Shown: positions 17,703 to 27,181 of the stretch, piece after piece
How the letters are laid out: the number at the start of each line of letters is the position of its first letter
Position numbering within the stretch: the stretch's first letter is position 1
Assembly: GCF_013375535.1 (NCBI RefSeq)
Contig: NZ_JABXJG010000001.1
Coordinates: 2,708,001-2,772,000, forward strand
Source of the DNA: Sphingobium sp. 15-1
GTDB taxonomy: Bacteria > Pseudomonadota > Alphaproteobacteria > Sphingomonadales > Sphingomonadaceae
Reading direction: 5' to 3'
Length of the DNA: 64,000 bases
The notes under the pieces: model-generated
The model's database searches: none
Seen by the model: the letters and a program-made list of their open reading frames with translations, nothing else
What the model was told of the DNA's origin: nothing
Position numbers and translations under genes: made by a program

Positions 17703-18148
17703 CCGAGGAACGCAAGATTTTGGTGGAAGAGGTCGCGGCGGTGGAGACCCCGCCCAAGGCGCGCGTGGAAGAACCGCGCCAGCGCGACTATCTGGACGGT
17801 TTCCTGAACGCCAAGCCGACGGAAACGCCGAAGGGCGAGCCGGGCGGTAGCCTCTATGACGCGATCATCGATGCGCTCAAGGAAATCTACGACCCGGAAA
17901 TTCCGGTCAATATCTACGATCTGGGCCTCGTCTACGGTGTGGACGTGACCGACGATGGCCATGCCGTCGTCACCATGACGTTGACCACGCCGCATTGCCC
18001 GGTGGCTGAATCCATGCCCGGCGAAGTCGAACTGCGCGTCGGCGCGGTGCCGGGCGTGGGCGACGCGCAGGTGAACCTCGTCTGGGACCCGCCATGGGAT
18101 CCGCAGAAAATGTCGGACGAGGCGAAGCTCGAACTGGGGATGTTGTAA
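17699..18148 (+). CDS. sufT: SufT, MIP18-family Fe-S maturation factor
   Basis: This 149-aa protein has a charged N-terminal tail of about 45 residues and then the MIP18/DUF59 domain: LYDAIIDALKEIYDPEIPVNIYDLGLVYGVDV, the Cys motif MTLTTPHCPVAESMP and VNLVWDPPWDPQKMSDEAKLELGML. SufT proteins act in Fe-S carrier or transfer steps. It overlaps the end of sufS (ATGA) and is followed by a repeat block and sufA. Confidence 0.94.
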   Translation: MTEERKILVEEVAAVETPPKARVEEPRQRDYLDGFLNAKPTETPKGEPGGSLYDAIIDALKEIYDPEIPVNIYDLGLVYGVDVTDDGHAVVTMTLTTPHCPVAESMPGEVELRVGAVPGVGDAQVNLVWDPPWDPQKMSDEAKLELGML

Positions 18149-18157
18149 ACAAATCAA

Positions 18158-18261
18158 AGCCCCTCCCCTCAAGGGGAGGGGTTGGGGTGGGGGCAAGCCT
18201 TCAGGTGCAGCGCCTGGGGCGATCCCCCAACCCCGTCCTCTCCCCTGAAGGGGAGGGGGGA
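18158..18261. repeat. G/C-run palindromic repeat between sufT and sufA
   Basis: Two hairpins of the CCCCTCCCCTCAAGGGGAGG type lie in inverted orientation and can also pair with each other. It is of the same family as the blocks at 6920 and 28046. It may attenuate or stabilise the transcript before sufA. Confidence 0.8.
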
Positions 18262-18272
18262 AAGAGGAAAAG

Positions 18273-18635
18273 ATGACCGAAACGACGACCAAGACCCGTG
18301 CCCGCCCCGCCGCCGTCATCCTGACGCCGAGCGCCGAGCAGCGCATCGCGGACCTGATGAGCCAAGCCCCTGAAGGCACGATCGGCGTCAAGCTCTCGAC
18401 CCCGCGCCGGGGCTGTTCGGGCCTTGCCTATTCGGTCGACTATGTCAGCGAAGAGGCGAAGTTCGACGAGAAGATCGAGACCCCCGGCGGTGCCTTCTAC
18501 ATCGATGGCGCCTCGGTGCTCTATCTGGTCGGGTCGACGATGGACTGGGTGGAGGATGATTTCACCGCCGGTTTCGTCTTCAACAACCCCAATGCCAAGG
18601 GGAGCTGCGGCTGCGGCGAGAGCTTCACGGTCTAG
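18273..18635 (+). CDS. sufA: SufA, A-type Fe-S carrier
   Basis: This 120-aa HesB/IscA-family carrier receives clusters from SufBCD and delivers them to target proteins. The three ligand cysteines are Cys48 (RRGCSGLAY), Cys112 and Cys114 (GSCGCGESF). Residues 1-14 are a Thr/Lys-rich tail. It is the last gene of the suf cluster and has GAGGAAA shortly before its ATG. Confidence 0.96.
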   Translation: MTETTTKTRARPAAVILTPSAEQRIADLMSQAPEGTIGVKLSTPRRGCSGLAYSVDYVSEEAKFDEKIETPGGAFYIDGASVLYLVGSTMDWVEDDFTAGFVFNNPNAKGSCGCGESFTV

Positions 18636-18680
18636 AACTGCCCTACTCCTGCGAAGGCAGGAGTATGGAGGGAGGGAACG

Positions 18681-19478
18681 ATGCCCCATATGCTGATCCT
18701 GGGGCTGGGCTACACCGCTTCCCGCCTCGCCTCCCGCCTGCGCGCGGAGGGCTGGCACATCACCGGCGTCCGCCGCACCGCCGACGCCGAAGCGCTCGCC
18801 TTCGATAACGAAAGCGCCGTCCGTGCCGCCATTGCACAGGCGAGCCACATCCTCTCCTCCGTCCCGCCCGAGGGCGAAGCCGATCCCGTCCTGACCCGCT
18901 ACGGCGCCGCCATTGCCGCCGCCCCCGCCATCTGGACCGGCTATCTCTCCTCCACCGGGGTTTATGGCGATGCGGCAGGCGCCTGGGTCGATGAATCCAG
19001 CCCGATCCGCCTGGGCCGCCGCGCTGCGCGGGCGCAGGCCGACGCGGATTGGGGCGAACTGCGGCCGGACATGCGCCGATTCCGCCTGCCAGGTATCTAT
19101 GGCCCTGGCCGTTCCGCGCTGGACCGGGTGCGGGAAGGGCGGGCGCATCGCATCGACCTGCCCTATCAGGTGTTCAGCCGCGCCCATGTCGACGACATCG
19201 TTGCCGGCATCGTCGCGTCGATTCATCAGGGACCGGCGGGCATCTACAATCTTTCGGACGACCTGCCCTGCGCGCAGAACCGTCTGATCGAGGAAGCCTG
19301 CGCCCTTCTTGGCCGACCCGTCCCGCCGCTGTTGACGCTGGAGGAAGCCCAGCTCTCCCCCATGGCCCAGTCCTTCTACGCCGAAAACCGCCGGGTCGCG
19401 AACGGGCGGGCCAAGCGGTTGCTGGGCTGGTCCCCCCTTTATCCCACCTATCGCGAAGGCCTGCCCGCCTGCCTGTGA
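18681..19478 (+). CDS. NAD(P)-dependent epimerase/reductase (extended SDR-like)
   Basis: This 265-aa Rossmann protein has the nucleotide loop LILGLGYTASRLASRLRAEG, a YLSSTGVYGD segment with the SDR-like Tyr, and LPGIYGPGRSALDRVREG, as in YeeD/NAD-epimerase proteins of the atypical SDR class. The substrate cannot be deduced. It follows sufA by 45 bases, including a half copy of the ACTCCTGCGAAGGCAGGAGT palindrome at 18647-18666, so it may be co-transcribed but need not be related. Confidence 0.8.
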   Translation: MPHMLILGLGYTASRLASRLRAEGWHITGVRRTADAEALAFDNESAVRAAIAQASHILSSVPPEGEADPVLTRYGAAIAAAPAIWTGYLSSTGVYGDAAGAWVDESSPIRLGRRAARAQADADWGELRPDMRRFRLPGIYGPGRSALDRVREGRAHRIDLPYQVFSRAHVDDIVAGIVASIHQGPAGIYNLSDDLPCAQNRLIEEACALLGRPVPPLLTLEEAQLSPMAQSFYAENRRVANGRAKRLLGWSPLYPTYREGLPACL

Positions 19479-19568
19479 CTCGGCCAGCCGCAAAGCCCGA
19501 TCATCGCTAACACCTTCTTAACCATCCCTGCCCGATGGCTGTCCTGTCAGCTTTCGGGGACTAAAGAG

Positions 19569-19724
19569 ATGGACCGCTTCGATCACGCCTTCACCGCTCT
19601 GGGCCAGCGCATCAACAACCTGTCCCTGCCCGAACGCGCCGCATCCGCGCCAGTCCCGCTCGCCAGCCTGATCGACCGGGTGAACGCGGCCAAGCGGCTC
19701 TATCAGCCCGGCGTCCGCCGTTAA
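19569..19724 (+). CDS. Small protein, 51 aa, unknown
   Basis: ATG 19569 opens a 51-codon frame with ordinary codon use: it begins MDRFDHAFTALGQRIN and ends AAKRLYQPGVRR. It is soluble, basic at the end and likely helical, without cysteines. It lies between an SDR gene and a palindromic repeat. A GGGGACTAAAGAG stretch precedes the start. I do not recognise it; a real gene is plausible because the frame ends just before the repeat. Confidence 0.5.
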   Translation: MDRFDHAFTALGQRINNLSLPERAASAPVPLASLIDRVNAAKRLYQPGVRR

Positions 19725-19747
19725 GCCTGCCTTGTACGGATAGATAC

Positions 19748-19815
19748 CGTGCTCCTGCGAAGGCAGGAGCCCAGTTCAGAGGGCGGGACTGGGCTCCTGC
19801 CTTCGCAGGAGCACG
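19748..19815. repeat. Palindromic repeat, reference copy of the GCTCCTGCG family
   Basis: The arms are 28 bases (CGTGCTCCTGCGAAGGCAGG and on, to CCCAGT) and their exact complement at 19788-19815. Each arm itself contains a small hairpin around CCTGCGAAGGCAGG. It separates two convergent genes. Confidence 0.9.
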
Positions 19816-19821
19816 TTGCGC

Positions 19822-20712
19822 CTAAGCCTCCTTTGTCCGCAGCGCCACGACCATCCCCGCAATCGCCAGCAAGGCCCCCGCACCCGCCAGCCCCGTCCAG
19901 CGATAGCCCTCGGCCAGCGTCGAAATCAGCATCGCGATCACCGGGATCAGCACGCTGCTATAGGCGGCGCGCCCCGCGCCCATCCTTTGGATCAGCCGGA
20001 AATAAAGCGGGAAGGTCACGACCGATCCGGCCAGCCCCAGCCAGGCGATCCCCGCCAGATAGCTCCACCGCGCCTCGATCACCGGCGGTCCGGTCGTAAC
20101 CCAGGCGAACAGCGCATCCACCCCCGCGCCGATCAGCATCGCCCAGGCCAGCACCGCCACCATCGGTAGCCGCCGGGCGATTTCCATCCCCTGCATGACA
20201 TTGGCGGCGGACGCGCTCAGCAGCCCAGCGATCGAGAAAGCCGCACCCAGCAACACCATGTCGGGCCTGACGCTCGCGCCACGATATTCATGCACCAGCA
20301 TCAGCGCGATCCCCGCCACCGCCACCACGGAGCCCGCGACGAAAGCCCGGCTCACCGGCTGGCGGAAGAAGAGGTAGGCGAGGATGCTGTTGGGGATCAG
20401 CAGCATCGCATAGACCACCGCCACCACGCCGGATGTCAGAAAATGCTCGGCGCGATAGACGAAGTTGAAGTTCATCACGAACTGCGCCACGCCCAGCAGG
20501 CCCGCAAAGACCAGTCCCCTGCCGCCGATGTTGAGCGGGACGCCGCGCAGCCGGGCGAAGATCGCCATCGCCACCCCCGCCAGCAGGAAGCGGTAGCAGA
20601 CCGACCAGCTTGCCGGCACGCTGCCCAACTGGTCGCGGATGACGATCCAGGTCGAACTCCAGATCAGCGTGACGAGGATGAAGGGCAAGGCGACGCCCTT
20701 GCCCTCGCTCAT
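19822..20712 (-). CDS. EamA/DMT-family transporter
   Basis: This 296-aa inner-membrane protein has ten predicted helices in two repeats, opening LPFILVTLIWSSTWIVIRDQLG, the typical EamA motif. It is probably an exporter of amino acids or related metabolites. Its ATG at 20712 overlaps the stop of the threonine aldolase gene (ATGA), which sets the start and suggests a shared function, for example exporting the aldolase substrate or product; that link is inference. Confidence 0.88.
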   Translation of the reverse strand: MSEGKGVALPFILVTLIWSSTWIVIRDQLGSVPASWSVCYRFLLAGVAMAIFARLRGVPLNIGGRGLVFAGLLGVAQFVMNFNFVYRAEHFLTSGVVAVVYAMLLIPNSILAYLFFRQPVSRAFVAGSVVAVAGIALMLVHEYRGASVRPDMVLLGAAFSIAGLLSASAANVMQGMEIARRLPMVAVLAWAMLIGAGVDALFAWVTTGPPVIEARWSYLAGIAWLGLAGSVVTFPLYFRLIQRMGAGRAAYSSVLIPVIAMLISTLAEGYRWTGLAGAGALLAIAGMVVALRTKEA

Positions 20713-21725
20713 TCCTTCAATGCCCTCAGCGCGTCGGCCAGAGGCTGCACGCTGGCGGCATCCTGCGACCAGTTGGTGACGAGCCGCGCCGCATCCGCGC
20801 CCCAATCGTAGAAATCGAAGCCCTGCGCCCGCAACTGCGCCCTCTCCGCCTCGGTCAGCCGCACGAACAGCTCATTGGCCTCGACCGGATGCATGAGTCG
20901 TCCCGCCGCGCCCTCTGCCAGCGCCTGCGCCGCCGCATTGGCCGCCCGCGCATTGCGCAGCCAGAGGTCGCCCTCAACCATCGCCAACGCCTGCGCCGCC
21001 AGATAGCGGCCCTTGGAGAAGAGATGCCCGGCCCGCTTGCGCCAACGGGCCGCTTCCGCCGCCCGCGCCTGCGCCTGGCCCCCGAAAAAGACCAGAGCTT
21101 CCCCGATCATCCCGCCATTTTTGACGCAGCCGAAGGAGAGTATGTCGACGCCCGCCCGCCAGGTCACATCGCCCGGATGGCAGCCCAGATGCGCCACCGC
21201 ATTGGCGAAGCGCGCCCCGTCCATATGGAAACCCAGCCCATGTTCCCGCGCCAGATCGCCCAGCGCCGCCACCTCCTCGGGACTATAGGCCAGCCCATAT
21301 TCGGTCGCCTGGGTAATGCTGATCGCTCGTGCCGGCACCTGATGCACGTCGGGACGGATCGCCTTCAGCCGCTCGGTCACGGTCTCGGGCGACAGTTTCG
21401 CGCCCTCGCCGGGCAGCGCCATCAGGGTCGCGCCATGGGTGTAGAAGCCGGGCGCGCCGCATTCGTCGACAACGATATGCGCCTCCTCATGGCAGATCAC
21501 GCCGCCATAGGGCGGGCAGAGGCAGGCCAGCGCGATGCTGTTCGCCGCCGTGCCCGTCGCGATCCACAGCGCCACCGCCTCCGTTCCGAACAGGTCGGAA
21601 AAGGCGCCGTTCAGCCGAGCGCTCCAGCCATCGCCGTCATAGCCATGGTCGGCGCGGTCGGCCGCCGCGATGGCCGCCATTACCTCCGGACAGACCGGCG
21701 TCGCATTGTCGGAAAAAAAGTGCAT
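20709..21725 (-). CDS. ltaE: Low-specificity L-threonine aldolase
   Basis: This PLP enzyme cleaves threonine or allo-threonine to glycine and acetaldehyde. The 338-aa protein starts HFFSDNATPVCPEVMAAI, and has HEEAHIVVDECGAP, the PLP-contact FHMDGARFANA and the PLP lysine in ILSFGCVKNGGMIGEALVFF. It is full length, the first gene of a two-gene unit with the EamA transporter. Confidence 0.92.
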   Translation of the reverse strand: MHFFSDNATPVCPEVMAAIAAADRADHGYDGDGWSARLNGAFSDLFGTEAVALWIATGTAANSIALACLCPPYGGVICHEEAHIVVDECGAPGFYTHGATLMALPGEGAKLSPETVTERLKAIRPDVHQVPARAISITQATEYGLAYSPEEVAALGDLAREHGLGFHMDGARFANAVAHLGCHPGDVTWRAGVDILSFGCVKNGGMIGEALVFFGGQAQARAAEAARWRKRAGHLFSKGRYLAAQALAMVEGDLWLRNARAANAAAQALAEGAAGRLMHPVEANELFVRLTEAERAQLRAQGFDFYDWGADAARLVTNWSQDAASVQPLADALRALKE

Positions 21726-21878
21726 GGCGCAGCGATAGCCGCGCCGCGTTCCAGCGCCAAGATGCCACCCTGATCGGATCGGCTATGGGCAGTCATATGG
21801 GACAGTAATATTGACCGATTGTTTCGCGCCGCCATCTGTGACATAGGCGGCCCGTCCAACCCAAAGGAGTTTTTCGTC

Positions 21879-22970
21879 ATGGACGTCCAGCAGACATCGC
21901 GCTTCACCGTCACCCGCAGCAGCAAGGCTGTGTCGGCTGATCAGCGCGCGGTATTGCTGGCGGACCCCGGCTTCGGAAAGCTTTTCACCGATCATATGGT
22001 GACGATTCGCTATACCGAGGGGCAGGGCTGGCACAGCCACGCCATCGGTCCCCGCGAACCGTTCCAGCTCGATCCTGCCTGCGCGGTGCTGCATTATGCG
22101 CAGGAAATCTTCGAAGGGATGAAGGCCTATCGCCTGGAAGACGGCAGCATCGCCATGTTCCGGCCGGGGGAAAATGCCCGCCGCTTCGCTGAGTCGGCCG
22201 AGCGCATGGCCATGCCCGTCCTGCCCGAAGACCTCTTCCTGGAAGCGGTCGAGGAGTTGGTGAAGATCGACGCCGACTGGATTCCGGGCGGCGAGGGCAG
22301 CCTGTACCTGCGCCCCTTCATGTTCGCGAGCGAGACCTTCCTGGGCGTGCGCCCGGCGAACGAATATATTTTCTGCGTCATCGCCTCGCCGGCCGGCGCC
22401 TATTTCAAGGGCGGGAAGAAGGCGGTCACGCTCTGGGTGTCGGAACATTTCACCCGCGCGGCGCGTGGCGGTACCGGCGCAGCCAAATGCGGCGGCAACT
22501 ATGCCGCCTCGCTGGTGGCGCAGAAGGAAGCGATTCAGCATGGCTGCGACCAGGTCGTCTTCCTCGACGCCGCGGAGAATAAGTGGGTCGAGGAATTGGG
22601 CGGCATGAACGTCTTCTTTGTGATGGATGACGGATCGATCGTCACCCCGCCGCTTTCCGGCACGATCCTGCCGGGCATCACCCGCAACAGCATCATTTCG
22701 CTCGCCCGTGCCAAGGGGCATGAAGTGCGCGAGGAATTGTACAGCTTCGCCCAATGGCGCGCCGACGCCGCCAGCGGCAAGCTGCGCGAGGCCTTCGCCT
22801 GCGGCACGGCGGCGGTCGTGACCGCGATCGGCACGGTGAAGAGCGTCGATGGCGACTTCACCATCGGCAATGGCGACGGCGGCATCGTCACCGAAGCGCT
22901 GCGCGCCGACCTCACCGGCATCCAGCGCGGCACGGTGGCCGATCCGGCGAATTGGGTACGCAAGCTCTGA
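21879..22970 (+). CDS. ilvE: Branched-chain amino acid aminotransferase
   Basis: This fold-IV PLP aminotransferase makes leucine, isoleucine and valine from their oxo acids. From ATG 21879 (AAAGGAG at 21863) it is 363 aa. Markers are HYAQEIFEGMKAYR, the PLP lysine in GGTGAAKCGGNYAASL, and VEELGGMNVFFV with LPGITRNSIISLA. The long form (about 360 aa) corresponds to the BCAT type II group. It stands alone and is divergent from ltaE. Confidence 0.95.
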   Translation: MDVQQTSRFTVTRSSKAVSADQRAVLLADPGFGKLFTDHMVTIRYTEGQGWHSHAIGPREPFQLDPACAVLHYAQEIFEGMKAYRLEDGSIAMFRPGENARRFAESAERMAMPVLPEDLFLEAVEELVKIDADWIPGGEGSLYLRPFMFASETFLGVRPANEYIFCVIASPAGAYFKGGKKAVTLWVSEHFTRAARGGTGAAKCGGNYAASLVAQKEAIQHGCDQVVFLDAAENKWVEELGGMNVFFVMDDGSIVTPPLSGTILPGITRNSIISLARAKGHEVREELYSFAQWRADAASGKLREAFACGTAAVVTAIGTVKSVDGDFTIGNGDGGIVTEALRADLTGIQRGTVADPANWVRKL

Positions 22971-22981
22971 GGCAAAACGCA

Positions 22982-23071
22982 GTGCTCCTGCGAAGGCAGG
23001 AGCCCAGTTCCGACGTTTCAACTGGGCTCTCATGAGCCACTTGTCTCATGCGAGTGCCTACGCAGGAGCAC
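22982..23071. repeat. Palindromic repeat with an interrupted right arm
   Basis: The left arm GTGCTCCTGCGAAGGCAGGA is intact, but the right arm AACTGGGCTC...CGCAGGAGCAC is interrupted by about 30 foreign bases (CATGAGCCACTTGTCTCATG and on). Same family as 19748. Confidence 0.75.
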
Positions 23072-23133
23072 GGTGTATCCTGGACCCATTGCCACCCTTC
23101 CCAATCCCCTCATGAGCGCCTAGAACCGCCCTC

Positions 23134-24342
23134 ATGCAACGCTTCGACGTCGTCATTCTGGGCGGTGGCCTTGTCGGCCTGACCCTTGGCATCGCGCTTT
23201 CCGGTCATGGCGTGCGCTGCGCCGTGATCGATCCGGCCAATCCTGTGGAGACGACCGCCGCCGGTTTCGACGGCCGCGTCTCGGCCATCAGCTCGACCAG
23301 CCATGCCATGCTCTCGGCCATAGGCGTGACCGAGCATCTGGAAGGCAAGGGCTGCCCGATCGATCGCATCTGGGTGAGCGATGGGCTGGAGCCGGGTGCG
23401 CTCGACTTTGCGCCGGATGCGGATGACGGCGTGATGGGGATCATGTTCCCCAATCGCGACTTGCGCGTCGCCTTGGCGCAGACGGCGGAAAAGGCGGAAA
23501 ATCTCACCCGCTTCCAGCCCGATCGGGCGCTGCATGTCGAGCGCAATGCCGACGGCGTGACGCTGACCCTTGCGAGCGGCGAGACCATCCACGGTGCGCT
23601 GCTGGTCGCGGCGGAGGGCCGCAACAGCCCGACCCGCGAGGCTGCGGGCATCCGCACCACGCGCTGGAATTACAAGCATGTCGCGATGGTGACGGCCATC
23701 GACCATGCAATGCCGCACGCCAATACGGCCTATGAGATATTCTATCCCGGCGGCCCTTTCGCGCTGCTGCCGATGCTGCCGGGCACCCGTTCGGCCATCG
23801 TCTGGACCGTGCCGACGGAGCAGGCTCCGGCGATGCTCAAACTGTCTGAACGCGCCTGGCTGGCGGAGGCGCAGAAGCGCATGGGCGGTTTCCTGGGCGA
23901 GATCGCGCTGGCCGGGCCGCGCTCCAGCTATCCGCTCGGTTTCCACCATGCAGCGCGGATCACCGACACGCGGCTGGCGCTGGTGGGCGACAGCGCCCAT
24001 GCGATCCATCCGATTGCGGGGCAGGGGCTCAATCTCGGCTTCCGCGATGTCGCGGCGCTGGTGGAGGTGTTGGTGGAGGGCATGCGGCTTGGCCTCGATC
24101 CGGGCGATGCGCAGTTGCTGGCGCGCTATCAGCGCTGGCGCGGGTTGGACGCGATGATGACCAGCGTGGCGATGGACGGGCTGGTCCGGCTGTTTGATGT
24201 GCCGGGGCGCATTCCTTCGCTCGTCCGCCGCGCAGGGCTGGCGGCGGTGCAGCGCACGTCTCTGCTCAAGAACCGCTTCATGGCGGAGGCGCGGGGGCAA
24301 TCCGGCGCGCTGCCGCGCTTGCTGACGGGCGAGATGGTGTAG
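23134..24342 (+). CDS. UbiH/UbiF/COQ6-family FAD monooxygenase
   Basis: This 402-aa flavoprotein hydroxylase probably hydroxylates the ubiquinone ring. It has the FAD loop DVVILGGGLVGLTLGIAL, the central DG-type motif in LLVAAEGRNSPTREAAG, and the second FAD motif RLALVGDSAHAIHPIAGQGLNLGFRDV. Which ring position it acts on cannot be read from sequence, so no gene symbol is given. Confidence 0.92.
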   Translation: MQRFDVVILGGGLVGLTLGIALSGHGVRCAVIDPANPVETTAAGFDGRVSAISSTSHAMLSAIGVTEHLEGKGCPIDRIWVSDGLEPGALDFAPDADDGVMGIMFPNRDLRVALAQTAEKAENLTRFQPDRALHVERNADGVTLTLASGETIHGALLVAAEGRNSPTREAAGIRTTRWNYKHVAMVTAIDHAMPHANTAYEIFYPGGPFALLPMLPGTRSAIVWTVPTEQAPAMLKLSERAWLAEAQKRMGGFLGEIALAGPRSSYPLGFHHAARITDTRLALVGDSAHAIHPIAGQGLNLGFRDVAALVEVLVEGMRLGLDPGDAQLLARYQRWRGLDAMMTSVAMDGLVRLFDVPGRIPSLVRRAGLAAVQRTSLLKNRFMAEARGQSGALPRLLTGEMV

Positions 24343-24391
24343 CTATTAGGTTGTTTTTGGCCAATTGCGGTCATTCTTAGCCATTAAGCGT

Positions 24392-24646
24392 ACCGTGCTC
24401 CTGCGAAGGCAGGAGCCTAGAGCCAATCGACATTCAGATGATGACGAGCCGAGCCGAAGGCCACCGAAGGTAAAACGGTGGTTTTCCGTGACCCGGAGCA
24501 CAGCGTACTCAAAGTACGTGAGCACCGGAAGCACGGAAAAGCGTCATTTGCAGGCCGTCAGGGCTGAATGTCGATTGGCTCTAGTTCAGACGGTGCATTG
24601 ATCAACCGAGGGCGGGACCGTGCTCCTGCCTTCGCAGGAGCACGGT
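24392..24646. repeat. Palindromic repeat (GCTCCTGCG family) carrying an insert
   Basis: The left arm CCGTGCTCCTGCGAAGGCAG (24393 on) and the right arm CTGCCTTCGCAGGAGCACGG (24625-24644) are intact. The space between holds a 168-bp inverted-repeat element described separately. The gap 24343-24704 contains no gene. Confidence 0.85.
24417..24584. mobile_element. 168-bp inverted-repeat element (MITE- or REPIN-like)
   Basis: The ends are perfect 21-bp inverted repeats: CTAG followed by AGCCAATCGACATTCAG at 24417-24437, and the exact complement at 24564-24584. The interior (GATGACGAGCC ... GCGTCATTTGCAGG) carries further hairpins, including CGTACTCAAAGTACG. Removing 24421-24584 restores the sequence GGAGCCTAGTTCAG, matching the uninterrupted copy at 19748 (GGAGCCCAGTTCAG). 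The flanking CTAG therefore looks like a target duplication. It encodes nothing and would need a transposase from elsewhere. Confidence 0.75.
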
Positions 24647-24704
24647 GCGCCCGAAGGGGAGGGCAGCACCCAGACCGTCCGCAATCCACCCCTCCATACA
24701 CCGA

Positions 24705-25217
24705 TCAAATCATCCGCCGCAGCACGCCATCCTTCAGGATGAAATGATGCCGCAACGCCGCCAGCACATGCACGACGATCAGCGCGGCCCAGACGAAGCC
24801 CAGAACCTCATGCGCCTCCCCTGAAATCCCGACGATTGCATCGCCCTTCGACACCGCGAATTTGGGCACGTCGAACAGGAAGAACCAGTTCAGCGGCCTA
24901 TCGCCAGCGGAAGACATGATCCATCCCGTCAGCGGCACGAGCAGCATGAACGCATAGAAGGCGAAATGCGTGGCATGCGCCGCACCCTTTTCCCAGGCCG
25001 GCATTGCGGCGGGCAGGGGCGGCGTCTCGCGGGTGAAGCGCCACAGGATGCGCGCGACCGTCAGAGCCAGCACGGTTAGCCCGATCGACTTGTGGACGGG
25101 CATCACCTTCCAGTCCTTTGGCAGCGCGTCATGCGCAAAGCCCAGGAAGAGGTTGAAGATGATGAGGATCGCTAGGATCCAGTGCAGCGCGCGGGCGACG
25201 TTACTGTAGCGATCCAT
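24705..25217 (-). CDS. Cytochrome b561-family membrane protein
   Basis: This 170-aa protein has four membrane helices and the b561 (YodB/CybB-type) pattern: YSNVARALHWILAILIIFNLFLG, VHKSIGLTVLALTVARILWRF, ATHFAFYAFMLLVPLTGWIMS and EVLGFVWAALIVVHVLAALRHHFI. The histidines in ALHW, VHKS, THFAF and HHFI would ligate two haems. It likely passes electrons between quinol and periplasmic acceptors. ATG 25217 has AGGAG six bases upstream. Confidence 0.9.
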   Translation of the reverse strand: MDRYSNVARALHWILAILIIFNLFLGFAHDALPKDWKVMPVHKSIGLTVLALTVARILWRFTRETPPLPAAMPAWEKGAAHATHFAFYAFMLLVPLTGWIMSSAGDRPLNWFFLFDVPKFAVSKGDAIVGISGEAHEVLGFVWAALIVVHVLAALRHHFILKDGVLRRMI

Positions 25218-25237
25218 CAAATACTCCTGCTTGGTTC

Positions 25238-27181
25238 CTACCCCTGACGATTGGCGACCAGATTATCCACCACCGACGGATCGGCAAGTGTACTTGTGTC
25301 CCCCAGCGCCTGGGCCGACACCTCCCCCTCCGCGATCTTGCGCAGGATGCGACGCATGATCTTGCCGGAACGGGTCTTGGGCAGGCCAGGCGCGAACTGG
25401 ATGACGTCGGGCGTCGCGATCGGCCCGATCTCGGTCCGCACCCAGGCCACCAGCGCCTTGCGCAGCGCGTCGGTCGCTTCCTCGCCGCTGTTCAGCGTCA
25501 CATAGGCATAGATCCCCTGCCCCTTGATGTCGTGCGGGAAGCCGACCACTGCCGCTTCGGCCACCGCTTCATGCAGCACCAGCGCGCTTTCGACCTCGGC
25601 TGTGCCCATGCGGTGGCCCGACACGTTGATCACGTCATCGACGCGCCCGGTGATCCAATAATAGCCGTCCGCATCCCGCCGCGCCCCGTCGCCGGTCGTA
25701 TATTTGCCGGGGAAGGTGGTGAAATAGGTCTGGAAGAAGCGCTCATGATCGCCCCAGACAGTGCGCATCTGCCCCGGCCAGCTCTGCGCGATGACCAGAT
25801 TGCCTTCGGCCGCGCCGTCCAGCACATGGCCCTCCGCATCGACGATCTGCGGCACGACGCCGGGCATCGGCAGCGTGGCGGAACCGGGCTTGAGGTCCGT
25901 CGCGCCCGGCATCGGCGCGATCATCGCTCCGCCCGTCTCGGTCTGCCACCAGGTATCGATGATCGGGCAGCGATCCTCGCCCACGACATGATGATACCAG
26001 CGCCAGGCTTCGGGATTGATCGGCTCGCCCACCGTGCCCAGCAGGCGCAGCGACTGGCGGCTGGTCGAGTGGACGAACTCGTCCCCCTCCTTCATCAGCG
26101 CGCGCAGCGCCGTGGGGGCGGTGAAGATGGTCTGCACCTGATGCCGGTCGACCACTTCCCAGATGCGGCTGGGCGTCGGGTAATTGGGCACGCCCTCATA
26201 CATCAGCGTCGTCGCCCCGTTCGCCAGCGGGCCGTAGACGATATAGCTGTGCCCCGTGACCCAGCCGATGTCCGCCGCGCACCAATAGATGTCGCCGGGC
26301 CGGTAGTCGAAACACAGTTCATGCGTCAGGCTGGCCCAGAGCAGATAGCCGCCGGTGCTGTGCAGCACGCCCTTGGGCTTCCCCGTCGAACCCGATGTGT
26401 AGAGGATGAACAGCGGATTCTCCGCCTGCATCGGCTCGGGCGCGCAATCCGCCGACGCCTTGGCCGCCTCCTCATGCAGCCACAGGTCGCGGCCTTCCTC
26501 CATGGCGATAGCCCCGCCGGTCGCCTGGACGACGATGACCTTGCGGACGCTGGTGCACAGCTTCAGCGCGGCATCGACATTGGCCTTGAGCGGCACTTGT
26601 CTGCCTGCGCGGCGGCCTTCGTCGGCGGTGATCACCAAAGTCGAATCGCAATCGACGATCCGCCCCGCCAGCGCCTCGGGCGAAAAGCCGCCAAAGACCA
26701 CGGAATGGATCGCCCCGATCCGCGCGCAGGCGAGCAGGGCGAAGGCGGCCTCCGGAATCATCGGCATGTAGACGGTGATGCGGTCGCCCTTCTTCGCGCC
26801 CGCGCCCTTCAGCACATTGGCGAAGCGGCAAACCTCTTCATGCACCTGGGCATAGGTGTAGCGGCGCGGCTCGGCGTCCGGCGCGTCGGGTTCCCAGATG
26901 ATCGCGGTCTGGTCGCCGCGTTCGGCCAGATGCCGGTCGATGCAGTTGGCGCTGACGTTCAGCACGCCATCGGCAAACCATTTCACCCCGAAATCGGCCT
27001 CGTGGAAGCTGCTTTCATTGGTTTTCGTCGGAAAATTCTCCCAGTCGAGCCGCCTCGCCTGTTCCAGCCAATAGGCGTCGGCATCCTGGATCGAGCGCTG
27101 ATAATCCGCCGCGCGCCCATCCCGGTCGAACAGGGCAGATGCCGCCCATTCCGCGGGAACCGGGAAAAAATCGTCAGACAT
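25238..27181 (-). CDS. acsA: Acetyl-CoA synthetase
   Basis: It activates acetate to acetyl-CoA through acetyl-AMP. The 647-aa protein has the N-terminal ACAS segment ([17 protein letters not shown]), the ATP motif [24 protein letters not shown], the CoA-site [34 protein letters not shown] and the regulatory acetylated lysine in [16 protein letters not shown]. Full length. It lies 20 bases upstream of cybB on the same strand. Confidence 0.97.
   Translation of the reverse strand: MSDDFFPVPAEWAASALFDRDGRAADYQRSIQDADAYWLEQARRLDWENFPTKTNESSFHEADFGVKWFADGVLNVSANCIDRHLAERGDQTAIIWEPDAPDAEPRRYTYAQVHEEVCRFANVLKGAGAKKGDRITVYMPMIPEAAFALLACARIGAIHSVVFGGFSPEALAGRIVDCDSTLVITADEGRRAGRQVPLKANVDAALKLCTSVRKVIVVQATGGAIAMEEGRDLWLHEEAAKASADCAPEPMQAENPLFILYTSGSTGKPKGVLHSTGGYLLWASLTHELCFDYRPGDIYWCAADIGWVTGHSYIVYGPLANGATTLMYEGVPNYPTPSRIWEVVDRHQVQTIFTAPTALRALMKEGDEFVHSTSRQSLRLLGTVGEPINPEAWRWYHHVVGEDRCPIIDTWWQTETGGAMIAPMPGATDLKPGSATLPMPGVVPQIVDAEGHVLDGAAEGNLVIAQSWPGQMRTVWGDHERFFQTYFTTFPGKYTTGDGARRDADGYYWITGRVDDVINVSGHRMGTAEVESALVLHEAVAEAAVVGFPHDIKGQGIYAYVTLNSGEEATDALRKALVAWVRTEIGPIATPDVIQFAPGLPKTRSGKIMRRILRKIAEGEVSAQALGDTSTLADPSVVDNLVANRQG

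Noticed and set aside
24365..24601. Short frame across the 24.4-kb repeat
   Set aside because: It lies entirely within the palindromic repeat and its inverted-repeat insert; no coding character.
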